Shown piece after piece: positions 36,105-47,282 of a stretch of 64,000 nt of DNA. The first letter of the stretch is position 1. The number at the start of each line of letters is the position of its first letter. The notes under the pieces were generated by a model. It did not search any database. It was given only the letters and a program-made list of their open reading frames with translations, and was not told the origin of the DNA. The position numbers were made by a program, and so were the translations under genes. Source of the stretch: Streptomyces sp. NBC_01485 (GTDB lineage: Bacteria; Actinomycetota; Actinomycetes; Streptomycetales; Streptomycetaceae); the NCBI RefSeq assembly GCF_036227125.1, contig NZ_CP109435.1, positions 1,798,001 through 1,862,000 on the forward strand. The letters are read 5' to 3'.

Positions 36105-36950
36105 CTACAGCAGAGCGGCGCGCGGGCCGTCCGGCTGCTCCAGGCGACGCTCCAGGATCGAGCGGGCGATCTCCGACGACTCCTCGTCGGTCAGCCGACG
36201 GAAGCCGTCCTCGGTGATCACGGTGACGATCGGGTAGATCCGACGGGCGACATCGGGACCACCGGTCGCCGAGTCGTCGTCAGCCGCGTCGTAGAGGGCC
36301 TGGACCACGAGCGTCGTGGCCTCGTCCTCGGTCAGGTCGTTGCGGAAGAGCTTCTTCATCGCCCCGCGCGCGAAGATCGAGCCGGAGCCGGTGGCGGCGA
36401 AATGGTGCTCCTCGGAGCGACCGCCCGTGACGTCGTACGAGAAGATCCGGCCCCGGTCCCGGTCCACGTCGAACCCGGCGAACAGCGGAACCACGGCCAG
36501 GCCCTGCATGGCCATCCCCAGGTTCGAACGGATCATGGTCGACAAACGGTTCGCCTTGCCCTCCAGCGAGAGCTGCGCGCCTTCGACCTTCTCGAAGTGC
36601 TCCAGCTCCAACTGGAACAGCTTGACCATCTCGACGGCCAGACCGGCGGTACCGGCGATGCCGACGGCCGAGTACTCGTCCGCCGGGAAGACCTTCTCGA
36701 TGTCCCGCTGCGCGATGACGTTGCCCATGGTGGCGCGGCGGTCACCGGCGAGCACGACTCCACCGGGGAACGTCACGGCCACGATCGTCGTCCCGTGCGG
36801 CGCCTCGATCACACCCTGCGTCGGAGGCAACTGCCGCTTGCCGGGCAGCATCTCCGGCTGGTGATCGGAGAGAAAGTCCATGAAGGACGAGGACCCGGGC
36901 GTCAGGAAGGCAGCCGGTAGACGCCCGGTGCTACGAGTGTTGGCTTCCAC
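36105..36950 (-). CDS. prcB: 20S proteasome beta subunit
   Basis: 281 residues from a GTG with GGAGGGAA upstream. A 53-residue propeptide ends before [13 protein letters not shown], so Thr54 becomes the N-terminal nucleophile after self-processing. The remaining sequence is a standard beta subunit ([25 protein letters not shown]). The start lies inside the upstream endonuclease-like gene by 49 bp, implying coupled translation. Confidence 0.97.
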   Translation of the reverse strand: MEANTRSTGRLPAAFLTPGSSSFMDFLSDHQPEMLPGKRQLPPTQGVIEAPHGTTIVAVTFPGGVVLAGDRRATMGNVIAQRDIEKVFPADEYSAVGIAGTAGLAVEMVKLFQLELEHFEKVEGAQLSLEGKANRLSTMIRSNLGMAMQGLAVVPLFAGFDVDRDRGRIFSYDVTGGRSEEHHFAATGSGSIFARGAMKKLFRNDLTEDEATTLVVQALYDAADDDSATGGPDVARRIYPIVTVITEDGFRRLTDEESSEIARSILERRLEQPDGPRAALL

Positions 36951-37495
36951 GTCGTTCCCTCCAGGTAGGCAACAGCCCGGCGACCGACGTCGGGATCGTC
37001 TCCCAACTTGCCGATGGCCGAATTGCAGTTGAAGCACAGTACGCCACGGACCCTACCCGTGTTGTGGCAGTGATCCACATGGACGGCAGGAGCTTTCAGG
37101 CAGATCACACAGAGCCCCATCTGAGAGGCGACCATGGCGTCCCGCTCGGCTTCCGTCATGCCGTACTGGCGTTTGAGATGCCCCCGCCGGCCCTTGACGG
37201 CTTTGCATGCCTTGCAACAGGTCGCAAGGCCGTCGGACGCTGTGGCGTTGCGGTGCCACTCACTGTGCGGCTTGATCTCCTCGCAGCTGCGGCAGAACTT
37301 GTGACCCTCGGGCGTCTCCACACGCGGCCGCACGTTCTTTCCCTTCGCCAGTTGCCGCGCCTGGTGATAAGCCGCCCAGCACTCCCGGCAGTAGGCCTGC
37401 AACCCGTCCCGGGTCGCCTTGTTACCGGCGAAGGTTGCTCGCGGCTTGGACTCCTTGCACCGCGAGCAACGCTTCACGCCCTCTTCGCTTGCCAA
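36902..37495 (-). CDS. Endonuclease VII-like HNH protein inside the proteasome operon
   Basis: About 197 residues. The N-terminal half has repeated Cys pairs (CSRC, CREC, CRSC, CKAC) that look like two zinc ribbons. The C-terminal third has CVIC, then [25 protein letters not shown], the recombination endonuclease VII (beta-beta-alpha metal) signature found in phage T4 gp49-like resolvases. The start is uncertain: TTG 37495 or GTG 37477. It lies 32 bp after pup and overlaps prcB by 49 bp, so it is made with the proteasome. A link to DNA or to pupylation is unknown. Confidence 0.82.
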   Translation of the reverse strand: MASEEGVKRCSRCKESKPRATFAGNKATRDGLQAYCRECWAAYHQARQLAKGKNVRPRVETPEGHKFCRSCEEIKPHSEWHRNATASDGLATCCKACKAVKGRRGHLKRQYGMTEAERDAMVASQMGLCVICLKAPAVHVDHCHNTGRVRGVLCFNCNSAIGKLGDDPDVGRRAVAYLEGTTWKPTLVAPGVYRLPS

Positions 37496-37527
37496 CTCCA
37501 GACCCCCAGAAACCTTCGATACAAAGG

Positions 37528-37746
37528 CTACTGGCCGCCCTTCTGAACGAAACTTCGAACGAAGTCCTCGGCATTTTCCTCGAGTACATCGTCAATTTCG
37601 TCAAGAACCGAGTCCACGTCGTCGCTCAGCTTCTCCTGGCGCTCCTTGAGGTCTTCCGAGGCCTGCGCCTCGGGCGCCTGCTCTTCGGTCTCCTCCGTGG
37701 AGCGCGTCGCCTTCTGCTGGCCGCCGCCGGTGTCCTTGGTCGCCAT
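37528..37746 (-). CDS. pup: Prokaryotic ubiquitin-like protein Pup
   Basis: 72 residues, acidic and mostly disordered (KDTGGGQQKATRSTEETEEQ), with a coiled-coil-forming region (LKERQEKLSDDVDSVLDEID) and a C-terminal GGQ. Dop deamidates the terminal Gln to Glu, after which PafA attaches Pup to lysines. The start ATG 37746 gives MATKDTGGG, typical of the family. Confidence 0.97.
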   Translation of the reverse strand: MATKDTGGGQQKATRSTEETEEQAPEAQASEDLKERQEKLSDDVDSVLDEIDDVLEENAEDFVRSFVQKGGQ

Positions 37747-37934
37747 AACCCTCACCCCGCTCTTTCGCCCGACATGGTCGACAGGTCGGCATTCCTGCCG
37801 ATCGGTGATGATCAGACCCTACAAGCCGGGTCCGACATCGGCCCCGCAGTTGTCACAACGTACGGGCGCCACCTCGATGATTCCCGGACGAGGGGATTTC
37901 CACCCCGTCCGGCAGGTTCGGTCCGGGTGGCCGT

Positions 37935-39446
37935 TCAGCCGCCCGAGAGGACCCTGACCAGGTCTTCTGCCGTACGGCAGCGGTCCAGGAGCTCCTTGAC
38001 ATGATTTCGCGTTCCGCGAAGCGGTTCGAGGGTTGGGACGCGCTGGAGCGAATCCCGGCCCGGCAGGTCGAAGATCACCGAGTCCCAGGAGGCGGCGGCG
38101 ACGTCGTCGGCGTACTGCTCCAGGCAGCGGCCGCGGAAGTACGCGCGCGTGTCCTCCGGGGGCTTCGTGATCGCCCGCTCGACCTCGGTCTCGTCCAGGA
38201 GCCGTTTCATGCGGCCGCGGGCCGCGAGACGGTTGTAGAGGCCCTTCTCGGCCCGTACGTCGGCGTACTGGAGGTCGACGAGGTGCAGGCGCGCGGCGTC
38301 CCAGTCGAGGCCGTCACGGCGCCGGTAGCCCTCCATGAGTTCCCGCTTGGCGACCCAGTCCAGTTCGCCGGCGAGGCTCATGGGGTCGTTCTCCAGGCGG
38401 TTCAGGGTGTCCTCCCAACGGGTGAGGACGTCCTTGGTCTGGTCGTCGGCGTCCGCGCCGTAGCGCTCCTCCACGTACTTGCGCGAGAGCTCGAAGTACT
38501 CCATCTGGAGTTGGACCGCGGTGAGTGTGCGGCCGCTGCGGAGGGTGACCAGGCGCTTGAGGGTCGGGTCGTGGGAGACCTGGTGAAGGGTGCGGACGGG
38601 CTGGTCGACGGCCAGGTCCACGGCGATGAAGCCGTCCTCGATCATGGAGAGGACCAGCGCCGTCGTGCCGAGCTTCAGGTACGTCGAGATCTCGGAGAGG
38701 TTCGCGTCGCCGATGATCACGTGGAGGCGGCGGTATTTCTCGGCGTCCGAGTGCGGTTCGTCGCGGGTGTTGATGATCGGGCGCTTGAGGGTCGTCTCGA
38801 GGCCGACCTCGACCTCGAAGTAGTCGGCGCGCTGGCTGAGCTGGAAGCCGTGTTCGTGGCCGTCCTGGCCGATGCCGACGCGGCCGGCGCCGGTGACGAC
38901 CTGGCGCGAGACGAAGAACGGCGTCAGGTGGCGCACGATGTCGGAGAAGGCGGTTTCCCGCTTCATCAGGTAGTTCTCATGGGTGCCGTAGGAGGCGCCC
39001 TTGTTGTCGGTGTTGTTCTTGTAGAGGTGGATGGGCTGGGCGCCGGGCAACTGGGCGGCCCGTTCCGCCGCCTCGGCCATGATCCGTTCGCCGGCCTTGT
39101 CCCAGAGGACGGCGTCCCGGGGGTTGGTGACCTCGGGGGCGCTGTATTCGGGGTGTGCGTGGTCGACGTAGAGGCGGGCGCCGTTGGTGAGGATGACGTT
39201 GGCGAGGCCGATGTCCTCGTCGGTGAGCTGGCTGGAGTCGGCTGCCTCGCGGGCGAGGTCGAAGCCTCGCGCGTCGCGCAGCGGGTTCTCCTCCTCGAAG
39301 TCCCAGCGGGCCCGGCGGGCCCGGTGCATCGCCGCCGCGTAGGCGTTGACGATCTGGGACGAGGTGAGCATGGCATTGGCGTTGGGGTGGCCGGCAACGG
39401 AGATGCCGTACTCCGTCTCGATGCCCATTACTCGCCGTACGGTCAT
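37935..39446 (-). CDS. dop: Deamidase/depupylase of Pup
   Basis: 503 residues from ATG 39446. [20 protein letters not shown] opens the glutamine-synthetase-like fold shared with PafA; the insertion after the first strand (residues about 40-80, with [20 protein letters not shown]) is the Dop loop. [18 protein letters not shown] is the other signature. It both deamidates Pup-Gln and removes Pup from substrates. It is 188 bp upstream of pup. Confidence 0.97.
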   Translation of the reverse strand: MTVRRVMGIETEYGISVAGHPNANAMLTSSQIVNAYAAAMHRARRARWDFEEENPLRDARGFDLAREAADSSQLTDEDIGLANVILTNGARLYVDHAHPEYSAPEVTNPRDAVLWDKAGERIMAEAAERAAQLPGAQPIHLYKNNTDNKGASYGTHENYLMKRETAFSDIVRHLTPFFVSRQVVTGAGRVGIGQDGHEHGFQLSQRADYFEVEVGLETTLKRPIINTRDEPHSDAEKYRRLHVIIGDANLSEISTYLKLGTTALVLSMIEDGFIAVDLAVDQPVRTLHQVSHDPTLKRLVTLRSGRTLTAVQLQMEYFELSRKYVEERYGADADDQTKDVLTRWEDTLNRLENDPMSLAGELDWVAKRELMEGYRRRDGLDWDAARLHLVDLQYADVRAEKGLYNRLAARGRMKRLLDETEVERAITKPPEDTRAYFRGRCLEQYADDVAAASWDSVIFDLPGRDSLQRVPTLEPLRGTRNHVKELLDRCRTAEDLVRVLSGG

Positions 39447-39627
39447 GCGGCCCTCCTTGCCCGGCGGCACCCTCGGTCGTGGGCGCCGCTCAGATACCGG
39501 TGGTGCTCCGGTGCGTGCGCGGTGCCCGTCCCCGCAACTCGCGACCCGGCGGTACGGAAGAGCCTAGAACGCCTCTGCGCTGGTGGGGAGATCATTTGCG
39601 TCATTGCCTTGCTCCAGCCGTGGCCTG

Positions 39628-39682
39628 AAAAACAGGGCGGCTGCGGGTACCCGTGGAGGGCACCCGCAGCCGCCCTGTTTTT
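39628..39682 (-). terminator. Long rho-independent terminator of arc
   Basis: Perfect 21-bp arms (AAAAACAGGGCGGCTGCGGG plus one more pair) enclose a 13-nt loop; on the minus strand the stem ends in a T-run. The arc stop codon overlaps the stem. This is the clearest intrinsic terminator in the window and separates arc from dop. Confidence 0.9.
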
Positions 39683-41447
39683 ACAGGTACTGTCCGGTGT
39701 TCGCCACCGTGTCGATGGAGCGTCCGGTGTCGGCGCCCTGCTTTCCGGTGATGAGGGTACGGATGTAGACGATCCGTTCGCCCTTCTTTCCGGAGATTCG
39801 GGCCCAGTCGTCGGGGTTGGTGGTGTTGGGAAGGTCCTCGTTCTCCTTGAACTCGTCCACGCATGCCTGGAGGAGGTGGGAGACGCGGAGGCCCTTCTGG
39901 TTCTTGTCGAGGAAGTCCTTGATCGCCATTTTCTTGGCGCGGCCCACGATGTTCTCGATCATTGCGCCGGAGTTGAAGTCCTTGAAGTAGAGGACTTCTT
40001 TGTCGCCGTTGGCGTAGGTGACTTCCAGGAAGCGGTTCTGCTCGGATTCGGCGTACATGTGTTCCACTGCCGTCTGGATCATGCTCTGGACGGTGATGGT
40101 CCTGTCGCCGCCGTGTTCGCCCACGTCCTCGGAGTGCAGGGGGAGGCGTTCGGTGAGGTACTTCTGGAAGATGTCCTTGGCCGCTTCGGCGTCCGGGCGC
40201 TCGATCTTGATCTTCACGTCGAGGCGGCCAGGGCGCAGGATGGCGGGGTCGATCATGTCCTCGCGGTTGGAGGCGCCGATGACGACCACGTTCTGCAGGC
40301 CTTCGACGCCGTCGATCTCGGCGAGGAGCTGCGGGACGATGGTGTTCTCGACATCGGAGCTGACGCCGGAGCCGCGGGTGCGGAAGAGGGATTCCATCTC
40401 GTCGAAGAAGACGATGACGGGGGTGCCCTCGGAGGCCTTCTCCCTGGCGCGCTGGAAGACGAGGCGGATCTGCCGCTCGGTCTCGCCGACGTACTTGTTG
40501 AGGAGCTCGGGGCCCTTGATATTGAGGAAGAAGCTCTTGCCGGTGGCCTGGCCGGTGACCTCGGCGACCTTTTTGGCCAGCGAGTTGGCGACGGCCTTGG
40601 CGATGAGCGTCTTGCCGCATCCGGGGGGCCCGTAGAGCAGGACGCCCTTGGGGGGGCGCAGCTCGTGCTCCTTGAAGAGGTCGGGGTAGAGGTAGGGGAG
40701 CTCGACGGCGTCGCGGATCATCTCGATCTGGCCGCCCAGACCGCCGATCTGCTCGTAGCCGATGTCCGGGACCTCTTCGAGGACGAGTTCCTCGACCTCG
40801 CTCTTGGGGACGACCTCGTAGACGTAGCCGGAGCGGGGTTCGAGCAAGAGGGCGTCGCCGGGGCGGATGACGACGTCGAGGAGTGGCTCGGCGAGCCGTA
40901 CCACTCTTTCCTCGTCGGTGTGCCCCTGCACCAGGGCGCGTACGCCGTCCTCAAGGATCTCCTTGAGGGTGACGATGTCCCCGACGCTCTCGTACTCCAT
41001 GGCCTCGACCACGTTGAGGGCTTCGTTGAGCATTACTTCCTGGCCGCGTCGTAGCTCGTCGAGCTCGACGCCGGGGCTGACGTTCACGCGGAGTTTGCGG
41101 CCTCCGGTGAAGATGTCGGCTGTGCCGTCCTCGTTCGCCGTGAGGAAGACACCGAAGCCGGCCGGCGGCTGGGCGAGCCGGTCGACTTCCTCCTTGAGGG
41201 CCACGATCTGGTCGCGGGCCTCACGGAGTGTGTTGGCGAGTCGCTCGTTCTGGGCGGACACGCCGGCCAGGTTGGTCTGCAGCTCGACGATCCGCTCTTC
41301 GAGAATCCTCGTGTGTCGCGGAGAGTCGGCGAGCTTACGTCGCAGGACGGCGATCTCCTGCTCAAGGTAGGCAATCTGCCCGGACGGGTCGTCGGACCCT
41401 CGTCCCGGGCGGATGCCGCGGTTCATGTCGTCGTCGTGGGCTGCCAC
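39681..41447 (-). CDS. arc: Proteasome-activating AAA ATPase (Arc/Mpa)
   Basis: 588 residues from a GTG with GGAGGTGAGG upstream. An N-terminal coiled coil (about 25-85, which binds Pup), OB-fold domains, then the AAA module with GPPGCGKT (Walker A) and FFDEMES (Walker B) are visible. The C-terminus ends GQYL, the hydrophobic-Tyr-X motif that docks into the 20S alpha ring. It unfolds pupylated proteins into the proteasome. Confidence 0.97.
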   Translation of the reverse strand: MAAHDDDMNRGIRPGRGSDDPSGQIAYLEQEIAVLRRKLADSPRHTRILEERIVELQTNLAGVSAQNERLANTLREARDQIVALKEEVDRLAQPPAGFGVFLTANEDGTADIFTGGRKLRVNVSPGVELDELRRGQEVMLNEALNVVEAMEYESVGDIVTLKEILEDGVRALVQGHTDEERVVRLAEPLLDVVIRPGDALLLEPRSGYVYEVVPKSEVEELVLEEVPDIGYEQIGGLGGQIEMIRDAVELPYLYPDLFKEHELRPPKGVLLYGPPGCGKTLIAKAVANSLAKKVAEVTGQATGKSFFLNIKGPELLNKYVGETERQIRLVFQRAREKASEGTPVIVFFDEMESLFRTRGSGVSSDVENTIVPQLLAEIDGVEGLQNVVVIGASNREDMIDPAILRPGRLDVKIKIERPDAEAAKDIFQKYLTERLPLHSEDVGEHGGDRTITVQSMIQTAVEHMYAESEQNRFLEVTYANGDKEVLYFKDFNSGAMIENIVGRAKKMAIKDFLDKNQKGLRVSHLLQACVDEFKENEDLPNTTNPDDWARISGKKGERIVYIRTLITGKQGADTGRSIDTVANTGQYL

Positions 41448-41690
41448 GGTCCTCACCTCCTCCAAGGGGAGCTGGACGCTTCCAGACCCTACCTGGGTGG
41501 GTGTCGATTGAAACCCCTAGATCACAAAGACTGTCGGGGTGTGTCCGATCTTCACCCTTGCGCTCTCCCTCACGCCAGGGGGATACCCACGGAACATGCT
41601 CGGGAAGCGGCCGAGGGTAGGGTCGAAGTGTTCAACACCCGTCAGAGCCTGCATCGTTCCCTTGCGGCTCGACAGTAAACGGCAGGAGTT

Positions 41691-41996
41691 ATGGGCGTGC
41701 AGCAGGAGGCCGGGGTCGGCGGCGAGGCGCTGGAGGTCTGGATCGACCAGGATCTCTGTACCGGTGACGGGATCTGCGTTCAGTACGCGCCGGAGGTGTT
41801 CGAGCTGGACATCGACGGTCTGGCTTATGTCAAGAGCGCGGACGACGAGCTGCTGCAGGCCAAGGGGGCCACGGCTCCGGTGCCGTTGCCGCTGCTGACG
41901 GACGTGGTGGACTCGTCGCGGGAGTGCCCGGGTGACTGCATTCATGTGCGGCGGGTTTCGGACAGCGTCGAGGTCTACGGTCCGGACGCGGAGTGA
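41691..41996 (+). CDS. Small [3Fe-4S]/[4Fe-4S] ferredoxin
   Basis: 101 residues. EVWIDQDLCTGDGICVQYAP and ECPGDCIHVRR supply the Cys ligands (C-x5-C then C-x3-C) of a single-cluster ferredoxin of the P450-associated type. The middle Cys of the usual CxxCxxC is Asp (TGDGIC), which favours a [3Fe-4S] cluster. It is divergent from arc by 243 bp. It could serve the conservon P450, but nothing ties it to that gene. Confidence 0.9.
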   Translation: MGVQQEAGVGGEALEVWIDQDLCTGDGICVQYAPEVFELDIDGLAYVKSADDELLQAKGATAPVPLPLLTDVVDSSRECPGDCIHVRRVSDSVEVYGPDAE

Positions 41997-42053
41997 GGGT
42001 CCGGGTGCGGGCTGTGACGGCTGTCTGATTTCTCACAGGGCCGGTGGCCGGGA

Positions 42054-42626
42054 TCAGACGCTGTGGGCGCCTGCGGGTGTCGAGCGGATGAACCTGTTGT
42101 CCTTCCACTGCCACTTGGCGCTGTCCTTCAGGTCGGGGCAGCAACTGGGTACGTCGGGTGTGGAGTAGCCGAGGAGTGTGGCGAGGACGGCTCCGTGGGC
42201 GACGGCGAGGCTGGTGACGGTTTTGCGGTCCTTGGGGGCGACGAGGGTGGCGACCACGCGCGCGTGGGTGCGGTCGGCGCTGTGGGTGAGGACGTAGACG
42301 CCGTCGGGCGGGGTGCCCATGGCGGCGTCGCAGTGGACGACGGCGACTGTTTCGGGGGTGCCGTCGCCGTCGAGGTCGCCGGTGGCCTGCTTGACGACGA
42401 GTGCCTGTACGGGGCCGCATTCGATGGGGAAGTCGACGCCTGTGGTGGCGGGGGCCACGGTGGTGGCGGGGGCGGGCTTGGCGTCGGTGGCCTGGGCGGC
42501 GGTCGCGGGTCTGGGCTGCAGGAGCGAGGAGAGCGCGATGACGCCGGCGAGGGCGGTGGCGGTCGCGACCCAGTGGATCGGCCGGGTGTGGGTGTGCGCC
42601 AGTTCCGGGACGGCGGGGTGCTGCAC
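42054..42626 (-). CDS. Hypothetical membrane-anchored protein
   Basis: About 190 residues from a GTG with AGGAG upstream. One hydrophobic helix (WVATATALAGVIALSSLL) near residue 20 would anchor or export it; an Ala/Thr/Pro linker and a compact domain follow (KQATGDLDGDGTPETVAVVHC, PSCCPDLKDS). The DLDGDGTPE segment resembles a calcium-binding repeat motif. No family is recognised. Confidence 0.65.
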   Translation of the reverse strand: MQHPAVPELAHTHTRPIHWVATATALAGVIALSSLLQPRPATAAQATDAKPAPATTVAPATTGVDFPIECGPVQALVVKQATGDLDGDGTPETVAVVHCDAAMGTPPDGVYVLTHSADRTHARVVATLVAPKDRKTVTSLAVAHGAVLATLLGYSTPDVPSCCPDLKDSAKWQWKDNRFIRSTPAGAHSV

Positions 42627-42764
42627 TAGGAGCGTCTCCTGTGATGGCTGTGCCGGTGGGGGTGGGGGGATTGGCCAGCATCGTGCCACACGTCACAGGG
42701 CGGGGGAACGGCGGGGTGCGGGGTTTCGGACGCCGGGTGCGGTGCGTGGGTGGGGGTCAACGGG

Positions 42765-42818
42765 AAGGCGCCGTGGTCGAGTTCCGGGTGTGGTGCGGGA
42801 ACTCGGTCACGGCGCCTT
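42765..42818 (-). terminator. Long hairpin after trmI
   Basis: 21-nt arms beginning AAGGCGCCGTG pair with two mismatches around a 12-nt loop, 28 bp beyond the trmI stop. Confidence 0.75.
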
Positions 42819-42845
42819 GTCGTTGGGCGTGGTGTGGGGGCCGGG

Positions 42846-43748
42846 TCAGCGGCCGCTGCCTCCGTCGGCGTTGGGGCCGGAGTAGTCGTCGCCGTAGGCG
42901 CCCTTGGCGGGGCGGCGGCGGCGCATGGGGGGCTCGACGCCGTCGGCGAGGCGGCGGGCGGTGAGGAGGAAGCCGGTGTGGCCGATCATGCGGTGGTCCG
43001 GGCGGACGGCCAGGCCCTCGATGTGCCAGTTGCGGACCATCGACTCCCAGGCGCTCGGCTCGTTGAAGCAGCCGATCTCGCGGATGGACTCGACGGTCCG
43101 GGCGAGCTGGGTGGTGGTCGCGACGTAGCAGCAGACGATGCCGCCGGGCACGAGTGCCTTGGAGACGGCCTCGAGGCATTCCCAGGGGGCGAGCATATCG
43201 AGGATGACGCGGTCGACGTCGGTGTCGGAGAGGTTGTCCTGGAGGTCGCCGACGGTGAGCTGCCAGGCGGGGTGGGGGCCGCCGAAGTAACGCTCGACGT
43301 TCTGCTGGGCGATCTCGGCGAAGTCCTCGCGACGCTCGTAGCTGTGCAGCATCCCCTGGTCGCCGATGGCGCGCAGCAGGAAGCTGCTCAGCGAGCCGGA
43401 GCCGACGCCTGCTTCGACGACGCGGGCGCCGGGGAAGATGTCGGCGAAGGCGAGGATCTGCCCCGCGTCCTTGGGGTAGACCACGGCGGCGCCGCGGGGC
43501 ATGGACAGGACGTAGTCGGGGAGCAGGGGGCGCAGCGCGAGGTAGGCGACGTTCCCGGTGGTGCGGACAACGCTGCCCTCGGGTGCGCCGATCAGTTCGT
43601 CGTGCGGGAAGGAACCCTTGTGGGTGTGGAAATTCTTCCCGGCTTCGAGCGTGAACGTGTAGTGGCGGCCCTTGGGGTCGGTCAGCTGAACCTGGTCCCC
43701 GACCTTGAAGGGCCCGCGCCTGCGGGCGGCACCGGTCGGTTCGGACAT
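42846..43748 (-). CDS. trmI: tRNA (adenine-58-N1)-methyltransferase TrmI
   Basis: 300 residues. An N-terminal domain (VGDQVQLTDPKGRHYTFTL) precedes a class I methyltransferase fold with SAM motif VVEAGVGSGSLSSFLLRA and LDMLAPWE. It methylates A58 in the T loop of tRNA. The C-terminus is a basic, Gly-rich tail. Neighbouring position next to arc is common in actinobacteria. A 52-bp gap separates it from the protease gene upstream. Confidence 0.93.
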   Translation of the reverse strand: MSEPTGAARRRGPFKVGDQVQLTDPKGRHYTFTLEAGKNFHTHKGSFPHDELIGAPEGSVVRTTGNVAYLALRPLLPDYVLSMPRGAAVVYPKDAGQILAFADIFPGARVVEAGVGSGSLSSFLLRAIGDQGMLHSYERREDFAEIAQQNVERYFGGPHPAWQLTVGDLQDNLSDTDVDRVILDMLAPWECLEAVSKALVPGGIVCCYVATTTQLARTVESIREIGCFNEPSAWESMVRNWHIEGLAVRPDHRMIGHTGFLLTARRLADGVEPPMRRRRPAKGAYGDDYSGPNADGGSGR

Positions 43749-43800
43749 GTGAACAGCCTACCGGGGTTTGCCGGGGCCGCCGACCACCGCGTCGGCCGGG

Positions 43801-45333
43801 CTAGGAGGGCCTGGCCATGGCTTTGACGAAGGCGCGCTCGACGTCGGCGGCGGACAGGACGCCGAAGATCTCGCCGGTCTCCTCGACGACGAGGTACTCG
43901 GTGGCAGGGGTGGCGCGCAGGACGTCGAGGAGGTCCTCGCCGGCGAGTTCGGCGGAGATCCGCATGCCGTCGTCGAGGTCCTGGGCGAGGCCGCTGACGG
44001 CGACCCAGGGGCGGCGGTGTTCGGGTACGCCGACGATGGCGGCCTCGCGGACGAGGGAGAGGGGTTGGCCGTGGGCGTCGACGACGACGAGGGCGCGGGC
44101 GCCGGCGTCGTTGGCGCGGCGCAGGGCCTCGGAGAGGGGGGTCTGCGTCTCGACGGGGACGGCGCGGCGGGTGAGGGTGCGGGCGCGCAGTTCGGGGAGG
44201 TGTTCGCGCAGGCGGGCCATGCGCAGGCTGTTGCCGGCGCCGGTCCAGATGATCGCGGCGAGGATGGCGGCCAGGAGGGCGTCGGTGACGGTGTCCATGC
44301 CGACGCTGTCCTCGGCGCCGGAGCCGAGGGCGCCGGACTGGGTGAGCAGGGGCAGTCCGATGAGGACGGAGACGGCGAGGGCGCGGCCGACCCAGGCGGC
44401 GGCGACGGTGCCGCTCATGGGCTTGCCGGTGATCTTCCAGACGACGGCGCGGAGCATGCGGCCGCCGTCGAGGGGGAGGCCGGGCAGGAGGTTGAAGATC
44501 GCCACGATGAGGTTGGAGATCATCAGGCCGGCCAGCAGGACGCCGGGGACGGTGCCGGGCTCGACGGGCTGCATGGCGAGGTAGAAGAGGCCGGAGAGGG
44601 CGAGGGAGAGGAGCGGGCCGACGAAGGCGAGCCAGAACTCGCGGCCGGGGGTCTCGGCTTCCTTCTCGATCTCGGAGACGCCGCCGAAGAACTGGAGCTG
44701 GATGCGGCGGACGGGGAGTTTGAAGCGGAGGGCGGCGACGGTGTGGGCGAGTTCGTGGATGAGTACGGAGGCGTAGAAGGCGACGGCGAAGAAGAGGGAG
44801 ACGAGGTAGCGGGCGGCGCCGAGTTCGGGCAGTACGCGGTCGAGCTGGCCGCCGAAGACCCAGGTGATGAGGGCGGCGACGAGGAACCAGCTCGGGGCGA
44901 CGTAGACGGGTACGCCGAAGGGGCGGCCCATGAGGATGCCGCCGCGGGGCTGCTCCGGGGGGCGCGGGGGCGGGGGGCCTTTGGGGAGGGTCGGGGTGGG
45001 GGGTACGGGTTGCCCGGCCTCGATCTCGGCCTCGATCTCGGGCTCGGCCTCGGGCTTGGCCTCGGGTTCAGGCTTGACCTCGGGTTCGCCTTCGGCAAGC
45101 TTCTCGTTCTCACCCGTACTGCCCGTGTTGCCCGTACTCCCCGTGTTGCCCGTGTTGCCCGTGTTGCCCGTGTTGCCCGTGTTGCCCGTGCTACCGGTGG
45201 TGTTTTCGTCGTCGGGCTCCGGTGCGTCCGGGGTCCGGGCGAGGTCGGTGGCCGGAGACGCAGGTGTGGCGGGGTGCTCGGCCGACTGTTCGTTGTCCGG
45301 CCGCGGCCGCCCGCTCCCGCCGCTTTCCACCAC
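43801..45333 (-). CDS. Site-2 protease family zinc metallopeptidase with CBS domains
   Basis: 510 residues. A long disordered N-terminus includes Gly-Asn/Ser-Thr repeats (about 46-73) and Glu/Pro-rich sequence. Membrane segments begin near 145; HELAH at 193-197 is the zinc site, and NLLPGLPLDGGRM (281-293) provides the third ligand (Asp289). Two CBS domains (about 380-505) probably sense nucleotides. Such intramembrane proteases cleave regulatory membrane proteins or resemble the M50B SpoIVFB group. The substrate is unknown. Confidence 0.92.
   Translation of the reverse strand: MVESGGSGRPRPDNEQSAEHPATPASPATDLARTPDAPEPDDENTTGSTGNTGNTGNTGNTGNTGSTGNTGSTGENEKLAEGEPEVKPEPEAKPEAEPEIEAEIEAGQPVPPTPTLPKGPPPPRPPEQPRGGILMGRPFGVPVYVAPSWFLVAALITWVFGGQLDRVLPELGAARYLVSLFFAVAFYASVLIHELAHTVAALRFKLPVRRIQLQFFGGVSEIEKEAETPGREFWLAFVGPLLSLALSGLFYLAMQPVEPGTVPGVLLAGLMISNLIVAIFNLLPGLPLDGGRMLRAVVWKITGKPMSGTVAAAWVGRALAVSVLIGLPLLTQSGALGSGAEDSVGMDTVTDALLAAILAAIIWTGAGNSLRMARLREHLPELRARTLTRRAVPVETQTPLSEALRRANDAGARALVVVDAHGQPLSLVREAAIVGVPEHRRPWVAVSGLAQDLDDGMRISAELAGEDLLDVLRATPATEYLVVEETGEIFGVLSAADVERAFVKAMARPS
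45113..45202. repeat. 9-bp tandem repeat in protease gene
   Basis: Ten consecutive 9-bp units, five of them identical CCCGTGTTG in a row (45140-45184), encode the Gly-Asn-Thr repeats of the disordered N-terminus. Copy-number change would stay in frame. Confidence 0.9.
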
Positions 45334-45519
45334 GGTGTCCCCTCGATCGAAGCGTCTCCCGCTCGTGCCGGGCGGGAGGGTCTCGGACCGATGGTATGCG
45401 GCGGTCGGGACGTGTTCCGCCCCGGCACCCCCTGTGTTTCCCCGCTCGTCGCCGCTGTTCGGGGTGAGGTGGGGTGCGGGGCTGGGTGACTGTCAGTGGT
45501 GGGCCGTATGGTCTGAGGC

Positions 45520-46500
<981 letters not shown>

Positions 46501-46515
46501 AGAAGGAGACTTATC

Positions 46516-47187
46516 GTGGCCATCCGCGTCCTACTGGTCGATGACCAGCCGCTGCTGCGCACGGGCTTCCGGATGATTCTGGAGGCCGAGCAGGACATCG
46601 CGGTCGTCGGCGAGGCCGGGGACGGTCTGCAGGCTCTCGACCAGGTGCGGGCGTTGCAGCCCGATGTGGTGCTGATGGACATCCGCATGCCGCGGATGGA
46701 CGGGGTGGAGGCGACCCGGCAGATCACCGGGCCGGGGCGGGACGGTCCGGCGAAGGTGCTGGTGCTGACCACGTTCGATCTCGACGAGTACGTGGTGGAG
46801 GCGCTGCGGGCCGGGGCGAGCGGGTTCCTGCTGAAGGACGCGCCGGCCAACGAGCTGGTGCAGGCGATCCGGGTGGTGGCGGCCGGTGAGGCCATGCTGG
46901 CGCCGAGCATCACGCGCCGGCTGCTGGACAAGTACGCGACGCATCTGCCGTCGGGCGACGAGCCGGTGCCGGACGCGCTGAACACGCTCACCGACCGTGA
47001 GGTGGAGGTGCTGAAGCTGGTGGCGCGGGGTCTGTCGAACGCCGAGGTCGCCGCCGATCTGTTCGTCAGTGAGACGACCGTGAAGACGCACGTGGGGCAT
47101 GTGCTGACGAAGCTGGGGCTGCGCGACCGGGTGCAGGCCGCGGTGTACGCGTACGAGAGCGGTCTGGTGCGTCCCGGCGCGCAGTAG
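46516..47187 (+). CDS. NarL/LuxR-type response regulator
   Basis: 223 residues from GTG 46516 (AGAAGGAGA upstream). The receiver domain has VLLVDDQPLLRTGF and the phosphorylated Asp in VVLMDIRMPRMDG; the C-terminal LuxR helix-turn-helix reads LTDREVEVLKLVARGLSNAE, then TTVKTHVGHVLTKL. No sensor kinase gene is adjacent, so it is an orphan, probably co-transcribed with the nuclease gene. Confidence 0.94.
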   Translation: MAIRVLLVDDQPLLRTGFRMILEAEQDIAVVGEAGDGLQALDQVRALQPDVVLMDIRMPRMDGVEATRQITGPGRDGPAKVLVLTTFDLDEYVVEALRAGASGFLLKDAPANELVQAIRVVAAGEAMLAPSITRRLLDKYATHLPSGDEPVPDALNTLTDREVEVLKLVARGLSNAEVAADLFVSETTVKTHVGHVLTKLGLRDRVQAAVYAYESGLVRPGAQ

Positions 47188-47230
47188 GTCGCAGCAGGTC
47201 ACGGTTACGGGGTACGGCACGCGAGTACGG

Positions 47231-47269
47231 CGACAAGGCGCCTCTCCCACCGGGAGGGGCGCCCTGTCG
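47231..47269. terminator. Bidirectional hairpin
   Basis: 18-nt arms (CGACAAGGCGCCTCTCCC; complement with two wobble-type mismatches) around ACC lie between convergent response-regulator and binding-protein genes. Confidence 0.8.
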
Positions 47270-47282
47270 CGTGGTACGGCTG

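Noticed and set aside
41691..41996. Assigning the ferredoxin as redox partner of the conservon P450
   Set aside because: They are 30 kb apart with no shared regulatory sequence seen, so the link would be guesswork.
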